The notes: generated by a model from the letters alone, not told the origin. Shown: positions 1 through 9,133, counted from the stretch's first letter. The stretch: 64,000 nt of DNA from Fervidibacter canadensis (GCA_041446545.1 JBGOEJ010000001.1:379426-443425), one strand, 5' to 3'. Program-made: numbers and translations.

Positions 1-836
1 ATGATGCGCAGGGCGCTGCCAGCGGCGATGGCGCTTCGCAATAAGGCGTAAAGCGGGGCGGGCATCAGGGGTCGGAAATGCTTGTCGTAAAACCGCAACA
101 AGCCTTGATGCGACGCCCACAATTTTCCGATGCCCAAAAGGCGCGTGCTGGCGCCGTGATGGTGGACGACGACGGCATCGGGCAAAAAGTAAATCCGCCA
201 ACCCGCTTTTTTGAGCCGCCAGCAAAAGTCCACATCGTTGAAGAAGATGGGCATCGTCTCGTCCATCCCGCCCACTTGCTCCCACGCTTCCCGCCGCACC
301 AACAGCGCCGACGCCATCGGTTGCTCAACTTCGCCGATGCGGTCGTAGCGAAACCAAGTCATTCGGTAGCGTCCCAAACGCAGGGACAGTTTGTCCAATC
401 CCATCGCTGCGAAGAGCAAGGCAGCGGGCGTCGGGAAGGAGCGCACCGACGGTTGCAACCTGCCATCGGGATAAACCAGTTTCGGCGCTACCGCCCCCGC
501 ATCGGGATGGGCTTGGGCGAAAGCAACCAATCGCTCAATTGCGTTCGGCGTCACTTCGGCATCAGGGTTGAGCAGCAGGAAAAATTGCCCTTGAGCCACC
601 GTTGCCGCTTGATTGTTAGCGGCGGCGTAGCCGATGTTGCCCCCATTGACGACCAACTTCACCGACGGAAATTCCCGTCGCACCATCTCAGCGCTCCCGT
701 CCGACGAAGCGTTGTCCACGACGATGACTTCCAAGTCAGGTGCCCGAGGACAACGCCGCAACGCTTGAAGGCAATGGCGAAGATGCTCGCAGGTGTTCCA
801 GTTGACGATGAGGACTGAGACGCAGGGTTTGCCCAT
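1..836 (-). CDS. Family 2 glycosyltransferase (C-terminus off the window)
   Basis: Reading the minus strand from an ATG at 836 gives an open frame to the window edge, about 278 codons. The product begins MGKPCVSVLIVNWNT, the usual start of a GT-A fold glycosyltransferase 2 domain. It contains DNASSDGS, the nucleotide-sugar aspartate segment NPDAE, and NDVDFCWRLKKAGW, which matches the ED-type catalytic region of WbbL/rhamnosyltransferase-like enzymes. It probably transfers a sugar from a nucleotide-sugar donor during cell-surface polysaccharide or glycolipid synthesis at the cytoplasmic membrane. The start lies 6 bases downstream of the stop of the next glycosyltransferase gene, so the two are probably co-transcribed. 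The acceptor and sugar cannot be read from sequence. The family is clear; the exact function is not. Confidence 0.85.
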   Translation of the reverse strand, partial: MGKPCVSVLIVNWNTCEHLRHCLQALRRCPRAPDLEVIVVDNASSDGSAEMVRREFPSVKLVVNGGNIGYAAANNQAATVAQGQFFLLLNPDAEVTPNAIERLVAFAQAHPDAGAVAPKLVYPDGRLQPSVRSFPTPAALLFAAMGLDKLSLRLGRYRMTWFRYDRIGEVEQPMASALLVRREAWEQVGGMDETMPIFFNDVDFCWRLKKAGWRIYFLPDAVVVHHHGASTRLLGIGKLWASHQGLLRFYDKHFRPLMPAPLYALLRSAIAAGSALRI

Positions 837-842
837 GCTGCT

Positions 843-1964
843 TCACCTTGTCCGAGTCACTTGCTCGTAAACTTGCAAAGTCCCTTCCGCCGTTTGACGC
901 CACGAAAATTGGCGCGCGCGCTTCAAGCCGAGTTGGCGCAACTTCGCCCGCAAAGGTTCGTCGCAGAGCAATTGACGCAAACCATCGGCGATGCTCGTCA
1001 CGCTCAAAGGGTCAACAAGCCATGCCGCTCCTTCGGCGATTTCCCGCAGCGACGAAGTGGCGGAAGTCAAAACAGGCACGCCGCTTGCCATCGCTTCCAA
1101 AACGGGCAACCCAAACCCTTCCCACAGCGCTGGATAGGCAAACACCGCCGCTCCCTGATACAACGCCGTCAAATCTTCATCGGGCACATAGCCGATGAAC
1201 CGCACCCGCTCGCTCAATCGCCATTCACCCACGAGTCGCTGCAACGCTTTCACCTGCCAACCCAGTTTGCCGACGACCACCAATGGCGGCAAAAGCATTT
1301 TGTTGCCTTCCCGCTCCAACAAAATGGCATAGGCAAAGAGCAAACGCCTTAAGTTTTTTCTGGGTTGCAAGACGCCGACGAAGAGCACATAACCTTCCCG
1401 CAAACCGTAACGCCGCAAAACTTTTTGCCGCTCGCTGTCGTCCAACGGCTCAAAGAACCGCTCTTCGGCAGCAAGGTAAATCACCCTCACCTTATCAGGC
1501 GGCAAGCGGAAAAATTGCACCAAGTCATCCTGCGACGCCTGCGAGTCGGTGATGACCATTGCCACGCGACGGAAAGTGAGGGGCAAAAACAACTCCATCA
1601 GCCAGCGGTCTTTGGTCGGGAAAGTTTCGGGAAAGCGACGCCAATGGACATCGTGGACGGTCGTGACGATGGGGCAAGGGGCGACAAGGGGCGCGATGTA
1701 TTGCACATGCAAAAGGTCAACCCGATGGGCAACGCAAGCATGAGGTAGCAACGCTCCCGTGTAAAGCCAGCGGGAAAGGCGGGGCAAGCGAACGAGGCGG
1801 AAGTTGGAGGGCAAGGCAAAAGGGAGGTCGCCCGTTCGGTCGGTGAACAGGACGAACTCGTGCGGCAAAGCCATGCGGGCAAATTGCCGCAACAAGTTGA
1901 GCAAGTAAGTGCGGTCACCCGTGTGCGCTCCAAAGAGCACCCTTGCGTCTATCCCGATGCGCAT
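843..1964 (-). CDS. GT4-family glycosyltransferase
   Basis: A 373-residue GT-B fold enzyme. The N-terminus MRIGIDARVL is typical of family 4 transferases (WbaZ/mannosyltransferase-like), and the C-terminal donor-binding signature EGFGLPVLEAMASGVPV lies at about residues 283-299. GT4 enzymes transfer sugars from UDP-, GDP- or dTDP-sugars with retention, usually onto lipid-linked O-antigen or exopolysaccharide. The frame is open further upstream, but the extra 57 codons look noncoding and would overlap the neighbouring gene, so the ATG at 1964 is preferred. It is followed at 6 bases by a GT2 gene and makes a two-gene glycosylation unit. The donor and acceptor are unknown. Confidence 0.85.
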   Translation of the reverse strand: MRIGIDARVLFGAHTGDRTYLLNLLRQFARMALPHEFVLFTDRTGDLPFALPSNFRLVRLPRLSRWLYTGALLPHACVAHRVDLLHVQYIAPLVAPCPIVTTVHDVHWRRFPETFPTKDRWLMELFLPLTFRRVAMVITDSQASQDDLVQFFRLPPDKVRVIYLAAEERFFEPLDDSERQKVLRRYGLREGYVLFVGVLQPRKNLRRLLFAYAILLEREGNKMLLPPLVVVGKLGWQVKALQRLVGEWRLSERVRFIGYVPDEDLTALYQGAAVFAYPALWEGFGLPVLEAMASGVPVLTSATSSLREIAEGAAWLVDPLSVTSIADGLRQLLCDEPLRAKLRQLGLKRARQFSWRQTAEGTLQVYEQVTRTR

Positions 1965-1995
1965 GGCAAGGACAGTTTGGCACGATACTAAGACT

Positions 1996-3369
1996 TCATT
2001 GCCACGCCCAAACGATGTCGCCCTGAACCCATCGGGGTTTCCCCTCCACGCCTCCATCGTCTTTCCTGTCCTGACCGATGCTCCAAAGGCGAAAGCCCGT
2101 TCCTTCCCGCCGATAGCGCAACGGCTTACCGTCAAAGGGGTCGGCGGGAACGGAGGGCAAATAGCGGGGCACTAACGCCGACAGGTTTTCGGGATAACGC
2201 CCATGCTCTTTGCGATACAGCCACAAAGCAATCGCCGTCTCGCCTAATCGTTGGAGAGCATGATAGGTTGCCACCTTTCGGAAGACGGTTGACAGGGTAG
2301 GGCTAAGAAAGGCGGCAAGGGCGTAAGGGTGCCAAGTGACCTTTTGGGCGCCCAGGTCAAAAATTGTCCTCCCTTTGTTGGTCGCTTGCTCCCAAGCCTT
2401 CTCCCATCGGTCAATTTGTGCCAAATCGTAAGGGACACCTTTGCGGGCGAAGGCGATGGCTTGCCGAAGGTGCCTCAGCACCATCAGTTCGTTCTGGGCG
2501 ATCAGATTTGCCTTTCCCTTCAGCCACACCGACAACTCAGTGCGGTCGGCATGTCCAACGAGTTCGTTAATTTCCCGCCGAGACACCTTCTCCCGTATCC
2601 AGTCACAAATCCCAATCACAAAAACCCGCTCCATCTGCAATGCCCGAACAAAATCTCGGTCAATGTCCCATGCCTGCAACTCTCGCAGCAACGCTTGATA
2701 TGCCTGCGGGGGCGGGTCGGCATCTTCCAAGACCCGTTGAATTGTGCCCATGCTGATGGAAAAGAAGACGCCTTGAAGGAGGAAAGCGATAAGGGACGGT
2801 TCATCGCCTATTCGCCGAGTTAACCGCAGGGCTGCCGCGCAACTGTCTATAGCCCCACTCAAATCGCCCTTGCGTTTGCGCCAGAGCGCTTCGGCGGAAA
2901 GCAAGCGCGTGAATTCGCGCAAGGGAGAAAAGTGAGGAAACGCTACCGAGAAAAGCGTGTCCACATTCCAGTCGGTCAATCGCATGTGAGGGTAGGTGAT
3001 GGCTTTGCGGAACATCGCCAACGCAGGTTCAACGGCTCTCAACACCTTCTCCACATCGGCGAAGTTGACGGGTTGGGTCGGTTGGCGGCTGATGAAGTTG
3101 TGGGGGTTGTCCTAAACGGGTTGAGGCAAAGACGCCTGAGCCATTTCCAACTGTTGGATGGCAGCCTGATAAAAAGGTGTGCCGTCTTGATGGGGCGGAA
3201 TGGGCGGCAGAAGGTCAGCGAGGCAGGTCGGTTCGCCCGCCCGACGCAACCGCTCCAGTTCCCGTTGCACTTCCTTCATCGGGTCGTTGCGTCGGGCAAG
3301 GTGAGCAATCAGCGCCAACGCTGACAAAAAGACGACGAAAATAAGCCGCCATGCCCATCGCCGACGCAT
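1996..3369 (-). pseudogene. Membrane-anchored protein of unknown function, split by an in-frame TAG
   Basis: Two open segments lie in the same minus-strand frame: 3369-3112 (85 codons, starting MRRRWAWRLIFVVFLSA, a signal anchor after a GGGAGG ribosome site) and a continuation to 1996. They are separated only by a TAG at 3112-3114. The codons between that stop and the first downstream GTG at 3054 still read as plausible protein (DNPHNFISRQ...), so this was one gene of about 457 codons. The last 60 residues (EHGRYPENLSALVPRYLP, DPFDGKPLRY, DGG) resemble the C-terminal part of type II secretion GspG-like pseudopilins. Similar large secreted proteins are common in Planctomycetes and Armatimonadota. 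The function is unknown. The stop may be a recent mutation or a base error (CAG to TAG). Confidence 0.6.
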
Positions 3370-3421
3370 CGCCGTTCCCTCCCTTCCGCTAACCGACGAG
3401 TTGACAAACGACTGCACTAAA

Positions 3422-3808
3422 TTATCGGGCGACGATGCGGTAGGTGTCCAGTTGCATCGCTTTCGTCGGGACGCCGCCTTCGGCGTGGGCTTTACGGAAT
3501 TCCTCGCTGTTGACCCAAGCACGGAAACTACTTTCGTCCCGCCAAAGCGTCACGACGAGGAACTTGTTGGCGTTTTGGGTGTGCTGCAAAACGAACATGC
3601 CTTTGTAGCCCTTCGCTTTGTCAATGAGGCGGGCTCGCTTTTGGAAGCGCTCTATGAAGGCTTTCTCCTGTCCCTGCTCCACTTCCACCGAGAAGACGGT
3701 GACGAACTGAGGCGGCTCATCCTTTGGCGGCTCACTCGCCTGTTGCCCCCAAGCGAGCAAGGCGAGGGCGACGAAAGCGAACACCCCTAACAAACCACGC
3801 CATCGCAT
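3422..3808 (-). CDS. Exported antibiotic-biosynthesis-monooxygenase (ABM) domain protein
   Basis: A 128-residue protein with an N-terminal signal peptide (MRWRGLLGVFAFVALALLAW, then GQQ) followed by one ABM ferredoxin-like domain. Family-typical stretches are FVTVFSVEVEQGQEKAF and a C-terminal HTQNANKFLVVTLWRDESSF. ABM domains form small beta-alpha dimers found in quinol monooxygenases and IsdG-like haem oxygenases. Here the export signal points to a periplasmic or surface role, possibly haem or quinone chemistry, but no catalytic residue set is decisive. It stands alone between an interrupted unknown gene and an oxidoreductase, with no obvious operon partner. Confidence 0.7.
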   Translation of the reverse strand: MRWRGLLGVFAFVALALLAWGQQASEPPKDEPPQFVTVFSVEVEQGQEKAFIERFQKRARLIDKAKGYKGMFVLQHTQNANKFLVVTLWRDESSFRAWVNSEEFRKAHAEGGVPTKAMQLDTYRIVAR

Positions 3809-3870
3809 CTTGCTTCACCCCTTCGGCAGTTACGACTTCAGGGCAAACTGCGCCGTTCGCCCCTACGCAC

Positions 3871-3899
3871 TACTGGCTATTCGCTATTCGCTACTCGCC
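3871..3899. repeat. Short interspersed repeat (GCGAATAGC type)
   Basis: TACTGGCTATTCGCTATTCG and the following bases are imperfect 7-8 base repetitions of the unit that also appears at about 15.2, 28.25, 39.5 and 52.85 kb. It is intergenic, upstream of the 3808 gene. Confidence 0.6.
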
Positions 3900-3907
3900 G
3901 CCGTTCG

Positions 3908-5035
3908 TCATCCTAATGCGGGTGGGACGATTTGCCAGTAAAGACGGCGGAGTTGGCGCTTTTGGTGGAAGAGGGCTTTGCTGGGTTTGGGTGGGTGAGG
4001 CGGGTGGTCGTAGTCAAAACTGGCGACGGTCGCTTCGCCGCCACCGACCTCAATGACGCAGCCGACTTGCCCGTTGTAGCGACGCAACTCCTTGCCCGCA
4101 ATTTGAGCGACGATGTTTTCGGCGGCGATGAAGGCTTGCCGTTGCGCTGCCGTCGCCGCTTTGGGCGTCGTCAAGTTGGTGGCATCGCCGATGGCATAGA
4201 CGCGCTCTAATCCTTGCACTTGCAAAGTATGGCGGTCGGTCGGCAAAAAGCCCTTCGCATCGCCGATGCCCAGTTTGCGGGCAATTTCTGAACCCGCATG
4301 GGGCGGCACCAAGACGAACACCTCAGCCGTCAATTCCGTCCCGTCCAACGAGACGGCTTTGCGTTGGGAAGGCTCAAAAGTTTCCAGCGTGAAGAAGGGG
4401 ACGAGTTTGATGCCGAAGCGCTCAAAGCGCTCCTCAAAGATGGGCACCAACGGCTCAATGTGGAAGATGCGGGGCAAAGGTGTGGCATAGACAAGTTCCG
4501 TCCGTTCCCGCAGTCCGCGACGAACGAGGTGCTCGTGGAGCAAGCAGACGAACTCAATGGGCGAGGGGGGGCACTTGTAAGGCAAGCCGCCGACGCCGAC
4601 GACGATGCGCCCGCCTTCAAAATTTGCCAACGCTTCCCGCAACCGCACCGCCGCATCGGCGCTGTGGAAGTGATGGACGCCTTCGGCTAAGCCGGGCACT
4701 TCCGCTGGGTTCGGTTCGCAACCCGTCGCCAAAACGAGGAAGTCGTAAGACAAACGCTCGCCGTTGAAATAGACAGTGCGGTTGTCAAGGTCAATGCCCA
4801 TGACTGGCTTAGCGACCACCTGCACGCGGTCGTAGACGAGGCTTTTGAGGCGCTTTTGCAACTGTTTGGGCATCACCTCGCCGAAAGGCACATAAAGCCA
4901 GCCTTGCTGGTAGGTGTGCCAACCCGTTGCGTCCACGAGGGTGATTTGCCCATCGTCGGGCGCTAACAGTGCCAAGCGATTGGCGACGACCAATCCACCC
5001 ACACCGCCGCCGACGATGACAATCCGTGCCGCCAT
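3908..5035 (-). CDS. FAD-dependent pyridine-nucleotide-disulfide oxidoreductase, sulfide:quinone reductase-like
   Basis: A 375-residue flavoprotein. The N-terminal FAD-binding loop IVGGGVGGLVVANRL (residues 5-19) is followed by the ATG loop LVLATGC near residue 100 and the second FAD motif VYAIGDATNL near 285. GGLPYKCPPSPIEF around residue 155 holds the first redox cysteine position of sulfide:quinone oxidoreductases, and VGCVIEVGG near 325 offers a possible second cysteine. The family oxidises sulfide and passes electrons to the quinone pool at the membrane surface. The C-terminus has basic and hydrophobic residues (KRQLRRLYWQIV) suited to membrane attachment. A related NADH dehydrogenase or sulfur-metabolism flavoprotein is the alternative. 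The gene is monocistronic. Confidence 0.75.
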   Translation of the reverse strand: MAARIVIVGGGVGGLVVANRLALLAPDDGQITLVDATGWHTYQQGWLYVPFGEVMPKQLQKRLKSLVYDRVQVVAKPVMGIDLDNRTVYFNGERLSYDFLVLATGCEPNPAEVPGLAEGVHHFHSADAAVRLREALANFEGGRIVVGVGGLPYKCPPSPIEFVCLLHEHLVRRGLRERTELVYATPLPRIFHIEPLVPIFEERFERFGIKLVPFFTLETFEPSQRKAVSLDGTELTAEVFVLVPPHAGSEIARKLGIGDAKGFLPTDRHTLQVQGLERVYAIGDATNLTTPKAATAAQRQAFIAAENIVAQIAGKELRRYNGQVGCVIEVGGGEATVASFDYDHPPHPPKPSKALFHQKRQLRRLYWQIVPPALG

Positions 5036-5070
5036 GCGCCATCACCTCCAAGGTTGTTTGGTTGGCATGG

Positions 5071-5778
5071 TTAGGGCAAGGGATATTGCAAATGCGCCAA
5101 GTTGAGGCGGTGCAAGGTTTGGTTGAGCCACTCCATCCGCTCCCGCCAACGGGCAAACTCTTCAGGCAGAAAACACAACTCCCGCAACCGCTCAGCGATG
5201 TAGGCGATGTCGTCAGGGGTGAGTTGGTGACCAAAGTTCTCCAGCAACGAAGTGATGTCAGCGCGATCCAAATCGCTTTTGCCCTCCGACGGGCGCTCCC
5301 ACGCTGCCAGCAGTTTCATCAACACCAAGTCGCGGGGATTGATGACTTTGACAGGCACACCTTCATAAGTGCCTTCCTGCGCGTTCAGGACAGCAGCCCG
5401 CTGGTAACGCAGGGTGGCGATGAGGACATCCAAGCGGGTTTCGTCTATCAGGAAAAACATGACTTGCGCTGTCCCGCGAGCGTAATAGGGACGCAACAGT
5501 TGCAAAAGTTTCCCCGCATCTTCTTGCAGCACCAGAATGTCCACATCCTGCGTCATGCGGGGGATGGCGTAATGGGCAACCGCCAGCCCGCCGACCAGCG
5601 CGTAGCGGATGCCATGCTCGTTCAGTTGCTCAAAAAGCCATCGCACCTTCTCCCGCTGCATAAACCTTTCCCCTTTGAACGGGTCGCCAAATTCGCCCAA
5701 GGCGACCGCCGTCTCCAGCGCGTTTTTGCCCGGCAAGAGCAACTCCTCCCGCGTGGGCTGTGGGAACGCCATCGCCAT
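5071..5778 (-). CDS. Nucleotidyltransferase-fold protein
   Basis: A 235-residue protein. GIRYALVGGLAVAHYAIPR followed by TQDVDILV is the GG/GS...DxD core of the polymerase-beta-like nucleotidyltransferase superfamily as seen in AbiEii/MNT-type proteins and uncharacterised toxin- or tRNA-modifying enzymes. The C-terminal half is helical and rich in acidic residues (SDLDRADITSLLENFG). No HEPN or AbiEi-like partner lies beside it, so a toxin-antitoxin role is only a possibility. An ATG at 5778 was chosen over the GTG immediately upstream. It is divergently arranged with the RmlC-like gene at 5870. Confidence 0.6.
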   Translation of the reverse strand: MAMAFPQPTREELLLPGKNALETAVALGEFGDPFKGERFMQREKVRWLFEQLNEHGIRYALVGGLAVAHYAIPRMTQDVDILVLQEDAGKLLQLLRPYYARGTAQVMFFLIDETRLDVLIATLRYQRAAVLNAQEGTYEGVPVKVINPRDLVLMKLLAAWERPSEGKSDLDRADITSLLENFGHQLTPDDIAYIAERLRELCFLPEEFARWRERMEWLNQTLHRLNLAHLQYPLP

Positions 5779-5869
5779 CACCGCCGAAATTTTGGCATTC
5801 GGTTACCGTCAAGTTGCCGTCGGTGTGTTACGATTAGCAGCGAGCGCGAAGACGAGTGAGGTGAACGGG

Positions 5870-6325
5870 ATGATTGCAGGTGTGATTGTCAAGCCATTGA
5901 AGGTCATCGCCGACGAGCGTGGGTGGCTGATGGAAATCCTCCGCTGCGACGACGAATTCTTTGACCAGTTTGGGCAAGTTTACCTGACGACTTGTTACCC
6001 GGGCATCATCAAGGCATGGCATTGTCATCGGCAGCAAAAGGATCGCTTTTGCGTCGTCAAGGGGATGGCGAAGGTGGCGCTGTGGGACGGGAGGGAAGAT
6101 TCGCCGACGAAGGGCGAGTTGAATGTGTTTTACTTGGGCGAGCGCAACCCCATCTTGCTGGTTATCCCACCAGGCGTTTGGCACGGTTTCACCGCCGTCG
6201 GCAATGAAGTGGCTTATTTGCTCAATTGTCCCAACCGACCTTACAACTACGCCGACCCTGACGAATTGCGCCGTCCCTACAACGACCCCGAAATCGGTTA
6301 CGATTGGAGCGTGCGGCACGGATGA
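5870..6325 (+). CDS. RmlC-like cupin (dTDP-4-dehydrorhamnose 3,5-epimerase-related)
   Basis: A 151-residue cupin starting MIAGVIVKPLKVIADERGWLM. The arrangement DERGWLMEILR...GIIKAWHCHRQQKDRFCVVKG...PPGVWHGFTAVG follows the dTDP-sugar 3,5-epimerase fold, including the conserved histidine in KAWHCH and the tyrosine/asparagine C-terminus (NRPYNYADPDELRRPY). It may be a classical RmlC or a dTDP-sugar isomerase of the WxcM/FdtA type; the length is shorter than canonical RmlC (about 180 residues). The ATG follows GAGTGAGGTG. The stop overlaps the start of the following glycosyltransferase by ATGA, so the two are translationally coupled and probably act in one surface-glycan pathway. Confidence 0.8.
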   Translation: MIAGVIVKPLKVIADERGWLMEILRCDDEFFDQFGQVYLTTCYPGIIKAWHCHRQQKDRFCVVKGMAKVALWDGREDSPTKGELNVFYLGERNPILLVIPPGVWHGFTAVGNEVAYLLNCPNRPYNYADPDELRRPYNDPEIGYDWSVRHG

Positions 6326-7122
6326 ACGGCAGCGAGCCATCCCGTCCCTTCCTGTCCATCGTCATCCCTGCCTACAACGAGGCGCGTCGGTTGCCCAAGA
6401 CCCTTTCCCGCATCGGCGATTACTTACGGGAGGAGTTTTTGCGTCGTTGGCAAGTGGAAAGCGGTGAGGTGGAGGTCATCGTCGTGGACGATGGGAGCGC
6501 CGATGGGACAAGCGAATTGGCGAAAAGTTTCGCCGACCGATTACCTAATCTTCAGGTGCTGCGCCATTCGCCCAATCGGGGCAAGGGTTACGCCGTCAAG
6601 CGAGGGATGCTCGCTGCCACCGGACGGTTTCGCCTGTTTAGCGACGCCGACTTGTCCACGCCCATTGAGGAGTTGACGAAACTGTTGTTGCCAGTGCACG
6701 GGGGGGAAGCGGACATCGCCATCGCCAGCCGAGGTTTGCCGCAGTCGGAATTGGTTGTCCGCCAGCCTTGGGTTCGGGAAATGTTGGGGCGGATGTTCAA
6801 CTTGCTGGTGCAAGCCTTGGCGACACCGGGCATTTGGGACACGCAATGTGGGTTCAAGTTGTTTCGGGGCGATGTCGCCGAGCGATTGTTTCGGCTGCAG
6901 GTGTTGGAAGGTTTTGCCTTTGATGTAGAGGTGCTTTACCTCGCCAGAAAGTTTGGCTACCGCATCGTGGAAGTCCCCGTGCGATGGCTCAACGACCCTA
7001 ACACAAAGGTGCAAGCCCTTCGGCACGGTTGGCAGATGGTTTGCGACACCGTGCGGGTTCGTTGGAACGATTGGCGGGGCGTTTACGCAGAAACACCCGC
7101 GACGGCATCGGCGACTCGCTGA
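6322..7122 (+). CDS. Dolichol-phosphate-glucose-synthase-like GT2
   Basis: About 266 residues from the ATG at 6322, which overlaps the previous stop as ATGA. The sequence LSIVIPAYNEARRLPKTL and VEVIVVDDGSADGT are the GT2 donor-binding motifs, FRLFSDADLSTPIEEL is the metal-binding DxD segment, and WDTQCGFKLFRGDVA is a signature of the polyprenyl-phosphate glucosyl/mannosyl transferase branch (ALG5/DPG-like). It should load a hexose onto a polyprenyl phosphate at the inner face of the membrane for later use by other transferases. There is no C-terminal transmembrane pair, so it is the short soluble or peripheral form. Confidence 0.85.
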   Translation: MNGSEPSRPFLSIVIPAYNEARRLPKTLSRIGDYLREEFLRRWQVESGEVEVIVVDDGSADGTSELAKSFADRLPNLQVLRHSPNRGKGYAVKRGMLAATGRFRLFSDADLSTPIEELTKLLLPVHGGEADIAIASRGLPQSELVVRQPWVREMLGRMFNLLVQALATPGIWDTQCGFKLFRGDVAERLFRLQVLEGFAFDVEVLYLARKFGYRIVEVPVRWLNDPNTKVQALRHGWQMVCDTVRVRWNDWRGVYAETPATASATR

Positions 7123-7192
7123 CATCTTCACAAGGCGGTGACCTTGCCGCAAATTTGTCGGCAACAACGAAGGCAAAAAGGAGGCGAGGCGC

Positions 7193-8485
7193 ATGGGACG
7201 GCAAAGGATGAAGGGTTCACGGCGATGGTTTCTCCGCACGGTCGGCGGCGCCGTTGTCACCTTCGGCAGTGCCCTTTGGGCGCAAGAGGCAACCCCTCGC
7301 AGGCGTCTTTCTCCCAACGATAAACTCGGTATCGGCTTCATCGGTGTCGGCGGGATGGGACGAGGGCATCTTGGTTGGTTTCTCGCTCAACCTGATTGCA
7401 ATGTCGTCGCTTTGTGCGATGTGGACGAACGGGCATTAGCGGAAGCAAAGCGCATGTGTGGCGACCGACCTGTTGCGCTTTTCAAAGATTACCGCCAGTT
7501 GTTGGAGCGCAAGGATGTGGACGCCGTCGTCATCGCCACGCCCGACCATTGGCACGCCCTCATCGCCATCCACGCAGCGGAAGCGGGCAAAGACATCTAC
7601 TGCGAAAAGCCCATGACCCACACGATTGAGGAAGGGCGTCAGTTGGTCAATGCCGTTCGCCGCTATGGGCGGGTCTTTCAGTTGGGGACGCAGCAACGGG
7701 CTGCCGACCATTTTCGTCGTGCCGTTGAGTTGGTGCGTTCGGGCAAACTGGGCAAAGTCAAGTTGTGCCGTTGCTGGATCGGCTACAACCCGCACAGCAA
7801 CTATGTGCCCGAACAACCCGTGCCTAAAGAGTTGGACTGGGACATGTGGTTGGGACCGGCGGCTTGGCGTCCTTATCGCCCTTGCTATCACCCTTTCAAC
7901 TGGCGCTGGTTCTGGGATTTCGGTGGCGGATTGATGACCGATTGGGGCGTGCACTTGATTGACATCATCCTTTGGGGCATGGGCGACGAATTGCCCGTCA
8001 CGATTGAAGCGAAAGGACGCTACTACGCCGACAGTTTCTACGATGTCCCGCAATGGATGGAGGTCACCTACGAGTTTCCGTCCTACACCCTCATCTGGCA
8101 CCAGCCGCCGCCTAATCCCTTACCATTGGGACGGGCAGGGCACGGCATGTATTTTGAGGGTGACAAGGGACGGCTTTTCGTGGATCGGGGCGGCATCGTC
8201 ACCGACCCACCTGACTTGATCAACGAAACGCTTGGACTGACCGATTTTCACTTGCCTCGCGTCCCGTCGCACCAGCGGGAGTTTTTGGAGTGTGTCAAAA
8301 CCCGCCAGCGTCCCACCTGTGATGTGGAAGTCGGGCATCGTTCCACTTATGTGAGCATCTTGGGCAACATCGCCTTTCGGTTAGGGCGCAAATTGCGTTG
8401 GGACGCTCAAGCGGAACGCTTCGTCGGCGACGACGAAGCCAACCGCTGGCTGACCAAGCCTTACCGCAAACCTTGGACTTTGTGA
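7193..8485 (+). CDS. Tat-exported Gfo/Idh/MocA-family oxidoreductase
   Basis: A 430-residue protein. The N-terminus carries a twin-arginine signal, SRRWFLRTVGGAVVTFG, then a Rossmann NAD(P)-binding loop IGFIGVGGMGRGHL and the family EKPM motif (YCEKPMTHTIEEG) that places the substrate-binding lysine. GGGLMTDWGVHLIDIILWGM is the C-terminal catalytic histidine segment. These enzymes oxidise or isomerise sugars and cyclitols; Tat export of the folded NAD(P)-bound enzyme is common in Planctomycetes and Armatimonadota. The start at 7193 follows a strong AAAGGAGG site. It is 18 bases upstream of a DUF1080 gene, a pairing associated with 3-keto-sugar catabolism. Confidence 0.85.
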   Translation: MGRQRMKGSRRWFLRTVGGAVVTFGSALWAQEATPRRRLSPNDKLGIGFIGVGGMGRGHLGWFLAQPDCNVVALCDVDERALAEAKRMCGDRPVALFKDYRQLLERKDVDAVVIATPDHWHALIAIHAAEAGKDIYCEKPMTHTIEEGRQLVNAVRRYGRVFQLGTQQRAADHFRRAVELVRSGKLGKVKLCRCWIGYNPHSNYVPEQPVPKELDWDMWLGPAAWRPYRPCYHPFNWRWFWDFGGGLMTDWGVHLIDIILWGMGDELPVTIEAKGRYYADSFYDVPQWMEVTYEFPSYTLIWHQPPPNPLPLGRAGHGMYFEGDKGRLFVDRGGIVTDPPDLINETLGLTDFHLPRVPSHQREFLECVKTRQRPTCDVEVGHRSTYVSILGNIAFRLGRKLRWDAQAERFVGDDEANRWLTKPYRKPWTL

Positions 8486-8503
8486 GGAAGGAGGCGATAG
8501 GCG

Positions 8504-9133
8504 ATGAAGCGGCGGGAAGTGCTGTCGGTTTTGAGTGCGGCAGGGTGGTCAGGGGCACTTGCCTTGGCACTTGCGCAGGAAGGGAAGGCGGGCGAAGGTG
8601 AGGAAGGGTTCGTCCCGCTCTTCAACGGCAAAGACCTTTCGGGATTTGTTCCTTTCCTTGACCCACGCGCTCAAGGTGCCGATCCTGCCAAAGTCTGGCA
8701 GGTGCGGGATGGAATGATCGTCTGTGCTGGGCGACCCTTCGGTTACCTTCGGACGGAACGGGAGTTTGGCAACTTCATCTTGCGCTTTGAGTATCGGATG
8801 GTAGCCCCAGGCAACAGCGGTGTCTTTTTGATGGAATTGCCCGACCGCATCTGGCCGAAGGGCATTGAGTTTCAATTGCTGCACACCGAAGTCGGGCGTA
8901 TCTTTGGCGTCGCGGGCGGGAAAGTGAATGCCACGCCTGTCTTGCAAAAGCCAGCAAAAGTGGGTGAGTGGAACACTTACGAAATCATCCACTACAACGG
9001 CTTCGTCGCCACCTGCCTAAACGGACACATCGTCGCCGTCGGCTGCGACGCCGAGCCTCGCAAGGGACATCTTCTCTTTCAATCCGAGGGCGTGGAAATT
9101 CATTGGCGCAACATCCGCATCCGAGAGTTGTAA
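8504..9133 (+). CDS. Exported DUF1080 (3-keto-disaccharide hydrolase-like) protein
   Basis: A 209-residue protein with an N-terminal export signal (MKRREVLSVLSAAGWSGALALAL, starting with a twin-arginine-like KRR) and a single DUF1080 jelly-roll domain: FVPLFNGKDLSGF, then WQVRDGMIVCAG, FGNFILRFEYRM, GNSGVFLM, GKGH/KGHLLFQSEG and VEIHWRNIRIREL. The family includes hydrolases of 3-keto-glycosides. With the upstream Gfo/Idh/MocA oxidoreductase (18-base gap, GGAAGGAGG ribosome site) it fits an oxidise-then-cleave route for sugars outside the cytoplasm. The substrate is unknown. Confidence 0.82.
   Translation: MKRREVLSVLSAAGWSGALALALAQEGKAGEGEEGFVPLFNGKDLSGFVPFLDPRAQGADPAKVWQVRDGMIVCAGRPFGYLRTEREFGNFILRFEYRMVAPGNSGVFLMELPDRIWPKGIEFQLLHTEVGRIFGVAGGKVNATPVLQKPAKVGEWNTYEIIHYNGFVATCLNGHIVAVGCDAEPRKGHLLFQSEGVEIHWRNIRIREL

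Noticed and set aside
78..818. A 246-codon plus-strand frame at the left edge
   Set aside because: The opposite strand encodes a clear GT2 enzyme with all its motifs.
848..2175. Many plus-strand frames over the GT4 region
   Set aside because: They are shadows of the minus-strand glycosyltransferase and lack motifs.
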